From NCBI RefSeq assembly GCF_014681765.1, contig NZ_CP061498.1, positions 62,001 to 126,000 on the forward strand: a stretch of DNA of 64,000 nucleotides. The letters are read 5' to 3'. Shown in pieces: positions 24,701 to 33,125 of the stretch (its first letter is position 1; each line of letters opens with the position of its first letter). The position numbers and the translations under genes were made by a program. This DNA is from Roseicitreum antarcticum. Its GTDB lineage: Bacteria > Pseudomonadota > Alphaproteobacteria > Rhodobacterales > Rhodobacteraceae. The notes below the pieces were generated by a model that was not told where the DNA came from, did not search any database, and saw only the letters and a program-made list of their open reading frames with translations.

Positions 24701-25846
24701 ATGAATCAACTGAAGCCTGCTTTTGGTCTCGACAGCCCGCTGGTGTCAGCGATTGCGCCGCGCAGCATTGAACTTGTGATGCGTGCCAGGGGCGACGTGC
24801 GCCTCGGCGTGCCGGTCATCTTATCGCATCAGGGCAAATGCGTCTTGATGATTGCGGCAGAAACGCTGACCCTTGATCGATTCAACGCGCTGGCCGCAGA
24901 CCAGCAGCCGGTGCAATTGCTGCTGACGCGCCACCGTGTCGCGGCGCTGGATGTCAATCTAGGCCCAAATGACTCGCTGGCGTCCAAGGTTGTAGCAATC
25001 TCAGTGCCACAAGGCGCGGGTTTGGACTGGGTGATGTCAATGGCAGATCCGGCCTATCCGCGCGCCACGGGGCACACAGCTGATTGTGCTCAGCCCAGTG
25101 ATTTGATGCATGATGCGGCCATTGCATTGGCCAAGTCAGCGCAACTGCTTCCGGCAGCACTGACTGTCCCGATTGCCGATGCGCGCAGCTTTGCTCAGGC
25201 CAACGCACTTTGCATGATCGACGCAGCCGACGTGTTGGCGGAACTGTCCGCCGAACGGCTCCAAGCGCCGGTTTCTTCGGCGGTCCTGCCGATGGCTGTA
25301 CATGAGGCGGGGCGCGTGCATGTGTTTCGCCCCAACGACGGCGGTGTCGAACACTACGCCATCGAGATCGGCAACCCTGATCTGTCAAAGCCTGTTCTGA
25401 CGCGGTTGCATTCAGCCTGCTTTACCGGTGATGTCATGGGCAGCCTGAAATGCGACTGCGGCGCGCAGTTGCAGGCGACCTGTGCAACGATGGCCGCAGA
25501 ACGGGGTGGCCTGCTACTCTACCTCAGTCAGGAAGGCCGCGGCATCGGCATGGCCAACAAGATGAGGGCCTACGCACTGCAAGATCAGGGGTTGGACACT
25601 GTGGAGGCCAACAACCACCTTGGTTTCAACGATGACGAGCGTGATTTCCGCAATGGCGCGGCTATTTTGAAGCAACTTGGCATTTCTACCGTCCGGTTGC
25701 TGACCAATAATCCAGCTAAAATGGCGATCCTGAAGGCGCAAGGCATTGCCGTCACCGAACGAGTGCCATTGCAGGTCGGCAAGACAGCCCAGAACACCCG
25801 GTACCTTGCGACCAAAGCGGCAAAGTCGGGACACTTGTTGACATGA
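24701..25846 (+). CDS. GTP cyclohydrolase II with divergent N-terminal domain
   Basis: A 381-residue protein. The C-terminal half is a complete GTP cyclohydrolase II: zinc ligands in LHSACFTGDVMGSLKCDCGAQL, catalytic GRGIGMANKMRAYALQDQGLDTVEAN, then DDERDFRNGAAILKQLG and LLTNNPAK. It converts GTP to 2,5-diamino-6-ribosylamino-pyrimidinone 5'-phosphate, formate and PPi. Residues 1-175 replace the DHBP-synthase domain of RibBA and lack its catalytic acidic loop; this divergent form is common in alphaproteobacteria. The ATG at 24701 (MNQLKPAF) follows GGGAA; an earlier GTG has no site. The stop overlaps the next gene (ATGA). It may be a paralogue dedicated to this locus. Confidence 0.88.
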   Translation: MNQLKPAFGLDSPLVSAIAPRSIELVMRARGDVRLGVPVILSHQGKCVLMIAAETLTLDRFNALAADQQPVQLLLTRHRVAALDVNLGPNDSLASKVVAISVPQGAGLDWVMSMADPAYPRATGHTADCAQPSDLMHDAAIALAKSAQLLPAALTVPIADARSFAQANALCMIDAADVLAELSAERLQAPVSSAVLPMAVHEAGRVHVFRPNDGGVEHYAIEIGNPDLSKPVLTRLHSACFTGDVMGSLKCDCGAQLQATCATMAAERGGLLLYLSQEGRGIGMANKMRAYALQDQGLDTVEANNHLGFNDDERDFRNGAAILKQLGISTVRLLTNNPAKMAILKAQGIAVTERVPLQVGKTAQNTRYLATKAAKSGHLLT

Positions 25847-26787
25847 GCGCCATGGCTCTATGGAGTGTCGCGGCAGGACAGGTTGAAATCCGACCTGCGG
25901 CTGCTGGAACTGGTGTGCCGGTAAAAACAGTGTTTTCCGCAATCAGCCGCGGCACTGAACGGCTGGTCGCCGCGGGCGAAGTGCCTGCATCCGAACATGA
26001 CAGGATGCGTGGACCCGGCATGGAAGGTACCTTCCCTTTCCCCGTCAAATACGGTTACTGCAACGTGGGCGAGGTTCAGGCCGGGCCGCTGGCTGGACGC
26101 CATGTCTTTAGTCTGTTTCCACATCAGACGCATTTCTGCCTGCCGCAAGAGAACCTGAACGTCCTTCCAAGCCATTTGCCTTTAGAACGGGCGGTGCTGG
26201 CAGCGAACATGGAAACCGCCCTGAACATCCTATGGGACAGTGGGGCCGGTGCGGGCGACCGGATCGCGGTGATCGGCGCCGGTGTTGTAGGGTCACTTGT
26301 CGGATATCTTGCCGCACAACTTCCGGGTGCGGTTGTGGTGCTGATCGATATCAACCCAGCACGCGAGGTGCTTGCCAAGACGCTGGGCGTCGATTTTGCG
26401 TCAACGGATGACGCGCCACATGATTGTGACGTCGTGATCCATGCAAGCGCAAATCCAGATGGCCTTGCGCTTGGCCTGTCAATCGCTGGTGAGGGTGCCA
26501 CCGTCATCGAGGCAAGCTGGTATGGCGACAAAATTGTGCCTGTCCCCTTGGGAGGGGCATTCCACAGCCGGCGCTTGCGCCTGATTGCATCGCAGGTGGG
26601 CCATCTGCCGCCCACGCGCCTGCCGCGTTGGTCTTATGCAAGACGCATGGCAACTGCGCTGGATCTGCTGGCTGATGACCGGCTTGACCTCTTGATATCG
26701 GGCGAGACGCCGTTCGCGGATCTGCCCCACCGATATGCCGATATCCTCGCGGCACCTGACACGTTATGTCACCGGATCCGGTACTGA
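25843..26787 (+). CDS. BchC-like medium-chain dehydrogenase
   Basis: A 314-residue MDR-superfamily protein. The N-terminal segment TVFSAISRGTERLVAAGEVP and the GroES-like domain resemble BchC and related zinc-independent dehydrogenases. The Rossmann domain has RIAVIGAGVVGSLVGYLAAQLPGAVVVLIDINPAR (GxGxxG, with Asp suggesting NAD preference). The catalytic-zinc Cys/His of alcohol dehydrogenases is not evident. It overlaps the cyclohydrolase by four bases and precedes the PTPS-like gene. The likely role is oxidation or reduction of a side-chain hydroxyl on the pathway intermediate. Confidence 0.85.
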   Translation: MSAMALWSVAAGQVEIRPAAAGTGVPVKTVFSAISRGTERLVAAGEVPASEHDRMRGPGMEGTFPFPVKYGYCNVGEVQAGPLAGRHVFSLFPHQTHFCLPQENLNVLPSHLPLERAVLAANMETALNILWDSGAGAGDRIAVIGAGVVGSLVGYLAAQLPGAVVVLIDINPAREVLAKTLGVDFASTDDAPHDCDVVIHASANPDGLALGLSIAGEGATVIEASWYGDKIVPVPLGGAFHSRRLRLIASQVGHLPPTRLPRWSYARRMATALDLLADDRLDLLISGETPFADLPHRYADILAAPDTLCHRIRY

Positions 26788-26829
26788 AGCCAGTTTTCAC
26801 CGCTCGTCCCCCGAATAAAAGGAACCACA

Positions 26830-27225
26830 ATGTACGCTGTCGAAGTCCGTGACCACATCATGATTGCCCATTCATTTCCGTCACCCGTCTTTGGCCCGGC
26901 ACAAGGCGTCCACGGGGCCACGTTCACCGTGGATGCCGCGTTTTTCGCTGAAGACATCGATGAGCACGGGCTGGTTGTCGATATCGGCCTCGCCATTGAC
27001 GCTTTGGCGCAGGTACTCGAACCGCTGCGCTACAAGAACCTTGATGATGAAAGCCAGTTCAAGGGCACCTTCACGACAACCGAATTCCTGTCTGGCCATA
27101 TTTTTCGTGCTCTGGCGGAAAAAGTGCGGGCAGGCGAACTCAAGGACGCAAAACGTGTAAAGCGTCTGCGGATCACATTGCACGAAAGTCATCTTGCGCG
27201 CGGCTGGTTTGAGGCAGAGATCTGA
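26830..27225 (+). CDS. PTPS/QueD-like protein with altered active site
   Basis: A 131-residue T-fold protein aligned by eye with QueD. The first zinc His (His14 in IAHSF) and second (His28 in GVHGATF) are kept, but the third ligand of HGH is Ala30, and the catalytic Cys that normally lies just before HGH is absent (Ala24/Gln25). The Asp-His of LDHHYLND is also missing (LRYKNLDD). The pterin-anchoring Glu is retained in TLHES. It is therefore unlikely to be an ordinary 6-carboxytetrahydropterin synthase. The AAAGGA site 7 bases upstream and 3-base spacing to the next gene place it inside the operon. Confidence 0.82.
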   Translation: MYAVEVRDHIMIAHSFPSPVFGPAQGVHGATFTVDAAFFAEDIDEHGLVVDIGLAIDALAQVLEPLRYKNLDDESQFKGTFTTTEFLSGHIFRALAEKVRAGELKDAKRVKRLRITLHESHLARGWFEAEI

Positions 27226-27228
27226 TCG

Positions 27229-27999
27229 ATGGCGTTTTCTGCCGAATGGCTGGCCCTGCGCGAACCGGCTGACCACGCCGCGCGCGACGATAGATTGTTG
27301 ACCGCGGCGATCAACGCTGCCGGTCAGTCACCAATGATCGTTGATCTGGGTTCCGGGACGGGGTCCACGTTAAGGGCTTTTGCGCCTTTGTTGGGTGGCG
27401 CCGCCGCATGGAGGCTCGTCGACAGTGATCCTGCCCTTTTGGCGCAGGCCGCTTTGAGCGCTGGTCCAGATGTCACGATGCATCCGCTTGACCTCAGGAC
27501 GCTTTATGACCTGCCGCTGTCGGGGGCGAACCTTGTCACAGCATCCGCTTTGCTTGATTTGTGTTCGGGAGACTGGTTGACCCGGCTGGCTGCCCGACTG
27601 AAAGAGCAGTCAGTCGCGTTTTACGCTGCCTTGAACTACGATGGGGTGATGACATGGTCGCAACCTGACCGCGATGATGCGGCGGTAACGGCGGCCTTCA
27701 ACCGCCATCAGCGCAGCGACAAAGGGTTCGGTCCCGCGCTTGGCCCCGATAGCGCCCGTGTCGCAGCTGCCGCATTTGCCGAGGCGGGATTCCGCGTGAC
27801 AGAAGCTGACAGCCCATGGATCCTCGGCCCAGAAGAAGCGCCGCTGCAAAGCCAATTAATCGACGGTATCGCGAGTGCCGCAGCAGGAGCCGGTGAAGCG
27901 AATGCCCGGGCATGGGCCGCTCGTCGACGAGATCTTGTCAGAGACGGCCAGTGTTACATCGGACATCGAGACTTGCTGGCTTTACCCCCCGGCTACTAG
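27229..27999 (+). CDS. SAM-dependent methyltransferase (class I)
   Basis: A 256-residue methyltransferase. Motif I is MIVDLGSGTGSTLRAFAPLLGG, motif II LVDSDPALLAQA and motif III near LVTASALLDLCSGDWLTRLAARL. No closer family is recognised. It begins three bases after the PTPS-like stop and ends 23 bases before the RibD-type gene. In context it may methylate the pterin/pyrimidine product or its sugar. Confidence 0.83.
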   Translation: MAFSAEWLALREPADHAARDDRLLTAAINAAGQSPMIVDLGSGTGSTLRAFAPLLGGAAAWRLVDSDPALLAQAALSAGPDVTMHPLDLRTLYDLPLSGANLVTASALLDLCSGDWLTRLAARLKEQSVAFYAALNYDGVMTWSQPDRDDAAVTAAFNRHQRSDKGFGPALGPDSARVAAAAFAEAGFRVTEADSPWILGPEEAPLQSQLIDGIASAAAGAGEANARAWAARRRDLVRDGQCYIGHRDLLALPPGY

Positions 28000-28022
28000 C
28001 ACGACTTAGCAGGAGAGACGGA

Positions 28023-28847
28023 ATGCAGAACGTAGACGTAACCGACCGTGTCTGGGAACATCTGCTTGCCATTCGTTCGGGCAAGGCATGCGCGTGTTGT
28101 GGTGGTACTTGGTCGGCGGGCGAGCGGGGCGCGCTGGATCTGTACGCTCCTTTGGCAAGGCGCGACCTAGGGCCTGTTGTCGTCGCCCAGATCGGGCAGT
28201 CGCTCGATGGTCGTGTCGCAACTGTGTCGGGTGACGCGAGCGATGTGTCCGGCCCGGATGGACATGCGCATCTGCACCGGATGCGAGCCTTGGTCGACGG
28301 TGTCGTCATCGGAATTGGCACGGCGTTGCATGACAATCCGCGGCTGACGGTACGGTTGTGCGCAGGTCCAAGCCCTGCGCGAATTGTTATCGATTCCAAA
28401 GCGCGTTTGCCCGACGACGCGCCCGTTCTTCGTGCTGACGGTACGCGCAGCATCATCGTTCAGGGCGTCGACCGGCCGCGCCCCAAGCATGTCGAGGTGC
28501 TGCGGCTACCGCTGATTGATGGCAAGTTCAAACCGGAAACGGTATTGCAAGTGCTCCGCAAGGCTGGACTGAAAAGCCTGCTCATCGAAGGTGGTGGGAT
28601 CACGATTGCTCATTTTCTTGATGCAGATGAACTGTGCCGGTTGCAGGTCGCAGTTTCCCCTTTGCTCATCGGTAGTGGACCAATCGCGCTCACGCGCAGT
28701 ATTCAGCAAGCAAAGCTGGCCGATTGCCTGCGGCCAGACACGCGGGTGTTCGGGCTCGGCTCGGATGTTGTTTTCGATTGTGGGCTGACGCCCGCCGCCC
28801 ACGCGGCAACCGTACCGCAGCACCCCGCGCGCATCGGCGTGTCATAG
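28023..28847 (+). CDS. RibD C-terminal-type reductase with Cys-rich N-terminal extension
   Basis: A 274-residue protein. Residues 55-265 are a RibD/RibG reductase (DHFR-like) domain: VVVAQIGQSLDGRVATVSGDASDVSG, MRALVDGVVIGIGTALHDNPRLTVR, RIVIDSKARLP, LLIEGGGITIAHFL and VAVSPLLIGSG. This domain reduces the ribosyl side chain of the cyclohydrolase product to ribityl using NADPH. The deaminase domain of RibD is absent; instead about 50 residues with GKACACCGGTW precede it, perhaps a metal or zinc-binding knuckle. It ends the operon; IS3 sequence follows 60 bases on. Confidence 0.86.
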   Translation: MQNVDVTDRVWEHLLAIRSGKACACCGGTWSAGERGALDLYAPLARRDLGPVVVAQIGQSLDGRVATVSGDASDVSGPDGHAHLHRMRALVDGVVIGIGTALHDNPRLTVRLCAGPSPARIVIDSKARLPDDAPVLRADGTRSIIVQGVDRPRPKHVEVLRLPLIDGKFKPETVLQVLRKAGLKSLLIEGGGITIAHFLDADELCRLQVAVSPLLIGSGPIALTRSIQQAKLADCLRPDTRVFGLGSDVVFDCGLTPAAHAATVPQHPARIGVS

Positions 28848-29562
28848 AGCGCCGGACAATCGAGCGATAAGAGGGGTGCGAACTGCCCAGAACTCTGTAC
28901 GGGAGTTGGCCAGATAAGGCACATCAACCGTCGTATCCGTTTGTCATTCACTCGATCATCGTCGTTGCGCCGGTGCCATTTGATTTCCCGGACGCAGTAG
29001 AGCAGGGTCTCCAAGAACCGCTTATTGATCAGCCGCATAATGTCGAGGTTCCGCTTGGGCTCGCCCTTATGCTTATAGTGGAAGCACGCGCGCGCGGTCG
29101 AGAGCAGTCTGCACTTTTGACCGGTGGATAATGGCGGGTGTGCGGCATTTGCAAGACCTGTTGAACGCCGCATTGGACGGAGATCACGTTGCCACTTACG
29201 ACGCCATGCAGCAGGTCGGCTACGCTCGTCTCTTGATGCCGCACCTACGGCAAATGGCGGCTTCTAGGAAAACGATCACAAAAGCTGGCTGTCTGGTAAG
29301 GGCCGTAGGTACAGTGACGCCATTGCTTTGAGATGGTTGTGCCGCATTGATCGGAACGACAGGCGCCAAGTCCGAGCTCCAGTCCTCCGCTTCTGACACG
29401 GCCAGGAGGGTAGGGGCCTCATGCGGACCAAAATCCTTCACCGTCAAGTCACACGAGTTGGCAACACCGATCCGGCCCTTGCATTCGTGGCGTTCTTTAT
29501 CTGCTTTCACATAGTCGGCATACGCACTAGGCATCCCTATCTTCGGGATCGTGGGGCTAACT
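28848..29562. other. Gap containing the IS3 N-terminal half; otherwise empty
   Basis: Apart from the IS3 remnant no gene is supported. Short open frames at 29131-29331 (plus) and 29220-29582 (minus) lack motifs. The YaeQ gene promoter should lie before 29563. Confidence 0.4.
28908..29155 (-). pseudogene. IS3-family transposase OrfB, N-terminal half (HTH_21 region)
   Basis: The minus strand reads AHPPLSTGQKCRLLSTARACFHYKHKGEPKRNLDIMRLINKRFLETLLYCVREIKWHRRN, then VNDKRIRRLMCLI, and then loses similarity at about 28912. This is the N-terminal part of an IS3-group OrfB (LL-I-RSS-YY, G-RRM, RRLMRLMG). The break comes right where the C-terminal half at 18985 (MGIEALDQKPNT) begins, on the opposite strand. 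Confidence 0.75.
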
Positions 29563-30111
29563 ATGGCGCAAAAATCTACCATCTATAAAGTTGAACTTTC
29601 CGTCTCTGACATGGATCGTCACTATTATGAGACCCATAAACTGACAGTTGCCAAACATCCCTCGGAGACGGATGAACGGCTGATGGTGCGCATTCTTGCT
29701 TTTGCGCTGAATGCTCATGAACATTTGGAGATGACGAAAGGCCTGTCAACGGATGACGAACCAGACATTTGGCAAAAAAGCCTGAGCGGCGAACTCGAGT
29801 TGTGGGTCGCGTTGGGGCTCCCCAGCGATAAGGTGGTGCGTCAATCGTGTGGTAAAGCTGACAAGGTGATCATCTATTCCTACGGCGGCAGGACGGCCGA
29901 TATGTGGTGGGAGAAGATCAAAAAAAGTTGCACCCGGTTTGACAACCTTCAGGTTGTGAGTTTTTCTGAACATGACACTAGAGCATTGGGGGAACTTGCA
30001 AGCCGCGCAATGAGGCTACAGGTCAATATTCAGGACGGCGACGTCATGGTCAGTGTTGATGAGAACATAGTTTACATCACTCCGGTCGGATGGAAAAATG
30101 CTGACCATTGA
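29563..30111 (+). CDS. yaeQ: YaeQ family protein
   Basis: A 182-residue cytosolic protein of the YaeQ family (PD-(D/E)XK nuclease-like fold). It shows KSTIYKVELSVSDMDRHYYETHKLTVAKHPSETDERLMVRILAFALNA, DEPDIWQKSLSGELELWVALGLPS, and VIIYSYG. Length is standard. Family function is not established; YaeQ suppresses RfaH loss in enteric bacteria. It is a single gene between IS debris and the GST-like gene. Confidence 0.92.
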   Translation: MAQKSTIYKVELSVSDMDRHYYETHKLTVAKHPSETDERLMVRILAFALNAHEHLEMTKGLSTDDEPDIWQKSLSGELELWVALGLPSDKVVRQSCGKADKVIIYSYGGRTADMWWEKIKKSCTRFDNLQVVSFSEHDTRALGELASRAMRLQVNIQDGDVMVSVDENIVYITPVGWKNADH

Positions 30112-30530
30112 TCCTAAGCTATCTGAAAACGCGTATAAGAAATCAGTGTGTTGCATAGCATACTAACGTCCCGTGTAGTGACGTACTTGGCCACGATCAT
30201 CCACCTTCCGCCGTCCATCTACGACTCGGCATCCCGTGCCAGGCCTTGGTGCCGATGCGGCTTGACCTGCGGCAGCGCCAAGATCGTCCGTTTGACTCTG
30301 GGGCCATGTTTTCAGGACGGCGTTTCGCATCGCCGCATGGCGGCGCCGAACCTCGCTACGACTTACGCATAGAGATCGCTGCCGCAGGCCCATTGCGGAA
30401 GACACAGGCCTCTAGGGTCCTTTTGACCGCGATTGGATGACATGAGAAGACGTCGCTGCCTTCGTTCGGTGTCTGCGAGCCAAGGCTACCTGACGTGACG
30501 ATCTCGGGTCTGGAAGGTACGGCAAATTAT
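30112..30530. other. Non-coding or degraded stretch
   Basis: No recognisable gene, RNA or repeat. Open frames on both strands (plus 30246-30440, minus 30163-30405) show no motif or ribosome site; likely decayed sequence. Confidence 0.4.
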
Positions 30531-31568
30531 CTAATCGCTGAGCTCGGGATGCGCGTAGGCTTCAGGGTAGCGCATCGGCTTCAGCGGCCCCAAAGGAACG
30601 ACGCCGTTCCACGATCTGCCGAAATACCCTTGCCGGCAGTGGATCAGCGACCCGCTGCCGGCTGTGCCGGGCATCGCGTAAACCCGGCACAGCCAGTGCC
30701 AGAGATGCGGATAATCCAGAATGCGCGCGCCGTTCAGCTTCATCCGGACATAGTATACGGGATCGTGCCGGTAGAGCGTCGGGAACAGGCGCAGGTCAGC
30801 CTCGGTGAATGTCTCACCGGTCAGGAACGGGCGGCCGTCGGAGAGGCGTTGTTCCAGCTGATCCAGCGCCTCGAAATAGCCCTCGAAGGCCGTCTGATAA
30901 ACGGATTGATCCGAAGAGAACCCGGCCTTGTAGGCGCCGTTGTTGATGGCCGTGTAGATAAGTTCGTTCAGTCCGTCGATCTCTGAGCGCAAGTCTGTGG
31001 CTGCGGGATAGAGATCGCATCGATCACCGTCCGACACCGTGCTGCCAAGCGCCCCGGCGCTTGCATTCATCATGCGCAGGATCTCGGCACTCTCGTTGTT
31101 GACGATGCGGCCTGCCTGCTTGTCGTAGAGGATTGGTAGGGATTGTTCCTCAGACCCATCGGCTCGGTAGACCTCCTTGGCCAGACGGTATCCTTGGCCC
31201 GTACCAGTCTCGGCGGTGCATTCGGGCAGCCGCGCGCCGGTCAGGGTCGCCACACGGTTGGGATTGAATTCCCACAGGTCTGGCCCCGCACGATCATCCT
31301 CGCCGGTGCGATTGGGAAACGCCACGTCCATCGTGATGCTGTCGCGCAGACCTAGAATGCCGCGGCCCAGCGTGACACGGTGACACCAAGGGCAGTTCAG
31401 CGCGACGAACAGATGATAGCGACCAGGTTCCGCCGGAAAATCGGGATCGCCGATGACCTGGCGGAAGCCACTGACACCGCGCACGAACTCACCCCGTGCG
31501 CGGCGGGCGGCGGCGTCACTCTGGTCTTCCTGGACTGAGGCATTGTCACCTGCTTTGATCATCGCCAT
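30531..31568 (-). CDS. yqjG: Glutathionyl-hydroquinone reductase (Xi-class GST, YqjG-like)
   Basis: A 345-residue Xi-class GST. The signature ALNCPWCHRVTLGR contains the catalytic Cys near residue 60, followed by VNNESAEILRMMN in the GSH-binding region and the C-terminal FLTGETFTEADLRLFPTLYRHDPVYYVRMKLN. These enzymes reduce glutathionyl-hydroquinones to hydroquinones with GSH. Length (about 330) matches. It is read 6 bases after the hemerythrin stop, so the two are an operon. Confidence 0.9.
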   Translation of the reverse strand: MAMIKAGDNASVQEDQSDAAARRARGEFVRGVSGFRQVIGDPDFPAEPGRYHLFVALNCPWCHRVTLGRGILGLRDSITMDVAFPNRTGEDDRAGPDLWEFNPNRVATLTGARLPECTAETGTGQGYRLAKEVYRADGSEEQSLPILYDKQAGRIVNNESAEILRMMNASAGALGSTVSDGDRCDLYPAATDLRSEIDGLNELIYTAINNGAYKAGFSSDQSVYQTAFEGYFEALDQLEQRLSDGRPFLTGETFTEADLRLFPTLYRHDPVYYVRMKLNGARILDYPHLWHWLCRVYAMPGTAGSGSLIHCRQGYFGRSWNGVVPLGPLKPMRYPEAYAHPELSD

Positions 31569-31574
31569 CTCTCC

Positions 31575-32153
31575 TTATCCCCTTAGACGGTGGTGCAGGA
31601 TGATTGGCACGGCAAGCTCTTCCTCATCGGTCAGATGCCGCGCGAGGAACGCCTCGATGGTCTCGGCGGTGCCGTGGAGCCGGCCAATCTCGTCCCGGGC
31701 CTGCGTCTCATCCAACTGGATCAGCTTGATCGCTCGGTTGGCGGAGCGCGTGAAGGCCTCCAGCACGATATCGAGATCGGCATGATCTTGTTCCAGCACC
31801 TCTAGCCCCGCGTCGAAGCGCGGGTCGGCGGCCGACAGTTCTGGGAAGTAGCTGTGATCCTCCCAACCGTGGTGGCCATGGAGGTTGCCAACCAGCGCAC
31901 CACCTACACCGGAAAGGCGCGCGGCATACGCTTCGGGCGAAAGCGTTTCGTCCAGGTAGCGCTCCGCATCGAGCCGGATGCGTTCTGCCATGTGGCGAAA
32001 CATCCGGTGCGCCCCCAGCCACTGGCGGGTCTTCTCACGGAACCCCGGATGCGCGCCCCAGCTATCGCGGGGGTAGGCGTCGAGCAGCAGGCGCATTTCA
32101 TCGGGCAGTCCCTCAGGGCGGACTGTCGAGGATGTTGTCACTGTATCGAGCAT
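31575..32153 (-). CDS. Hemerythrin HHE-domain protein
   Basis: A 192-residue four-helix protein with iron-type ligands: HRMFRHMAERI, GNLHGHHGWEDHSYFPELS, LEQDHADLD and FLARHLTDEEELAVPIIL. The H-HxxxE-H-HxxxxD pattern is that of hemerythrin-like oxygen or NO/ROS-sensing proteins. It has its own AAAGGAG site before the ATG at 32153, although the reading frame is open upstream through the broken glutamate-synthase-like gene. Coupling to the quinone reductase suggests an oxidative stress role. Confidence 0.85.
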   Translation of the reverse strand: MLDTVTTSSTVRPEGLPDEMRLLLDAYPRDSWGAHPGFREKTRQWLGAHRMFRHMAERIRLDAERYLDETLSPEAYAARLSGVGGALVGNLHGHHGWEDHSYFPELSAADPRFDAGLEVLEQDHADLDIVLEAFTRSANRAIKLIQLDETQARDEIGRLHGTAETIEAFLARHLTDEEELAVPIILHHRLRG

Positions 32154-32239
32154 GGCACTCTCCTTTCTGCACCTAACTGGGAACGCCGGTGACGCAGCGT
32201 CAGGCCCGTCGGTGCATATCTGCCATGCGCCAGGCGCTC

Positions 32240-33125
32240 GGCCCGCCACACCAGCGAAGCGCACGCCGCTGAGATCGGCCATCTCGCGCTTCCGGGTGGT
32301 GAGATCGCGCGGGTTGAACTCGGACAGGCTGACGTGGCCGCAGGCGCGGGCTAGCACCTGCGTCAGCTCGACGCTCGCCCCGAAATACCGCGCAAGGCGT
32401 TCGGCGCCGACCTGAACATCTGGGCGCTTTCGCCGCTCCGGCTTCTGTGTGGCGACGCCCACGGGGCAGTTGTTTGTGTTGCAAATGCGCGCCGCGATAC
32501 AGCCAACTGCCTGCATCGCAGAATTGCCGACCGCCTCCGCATCCGCTCCCATGGCCAGCGCCTTGACGAAATCCTCGGGCATGCGCAGCCCGCGCACCTC
32601 GGCGATCCTGCCCTGCACCTTGTCGCCGGGCAGGTGCCCGCCGGTTCCGGTCTTTGCACCCTGACCGCCCTTGAAGTGAAACGCCTGAACCCGCTCCACC
32701 AGGTCCAGATCCCAGCCGGACCGCGCCGACGTGAGTTCGTAGAAGTAGCGTCTGTTCTCTGCCTGCTCTTCAGGCAGCATACCACCCTCGCCAGAACAGA
32801 TGCCCGTGCCCGCCATCTCTGCCCCGCGTGCAAGCGCCGTCTTGGCCTCCTCGGACACTGCGCCGAAGCTCATGTCCGACACGAAGAGCGGGATGTTCAG
32901 TTCGAGTGATTTTTTGCGCGCGGCCCGAAGGTGACTGAGGTGGCCACCGCCACATCGTCGAGCAGGGGCTTGCGTGCCATCTGGGCGGCCAAGATCTGGA
33001 TGTCGTCCCAATACGGCAGATCCTTGCGCGGCACGCCCATTGCGCCCATCTCGCCATGGTTTCCCAGCTTGGAGAGGCCATCCCCCGCCCGCATCACGAA
33101 CGTGTCGGACGCGCACGCCATGGAA
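32240..33125 (-). pseudogene. FMN-binding glutamate-synthase-like protein, frameshifted and internally deleted
   Basis: Reads HGEMGAMGVPRKDLPYWDDIQILAAQMARKPLLDDVAVATSVTFGPRAK, then needs a one-base shift at the A6 run (32910-32915) to continue KSLELNIPLFVSDMSFGAVSEEAKTALARGAEMAGTGICSGEGGMLPEEQAENRRYFYE and FHFKGGQGAKTGTGGHLPG. At EVRGL (about 32588) about 100 residues holding the second half of the FMN barrel are missing and the frame resumes RMPEDFVKALAMGADAEAVGNSAMQ with the [3Fe-4S] cysteines in CIAARICNTNNCPVG. The deletion keeps the frame, which stays open into the hemerythrin gene. Not functional as a glutamate synthase. Confidence 0.75.

Noticed and set aside
29131-29331. 66-codon plus frame after the IS3 remnant as a small gene
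   Set aside because: No ribosome site and no recognisable feature; overlaps the IS3 fragment on the other strand.
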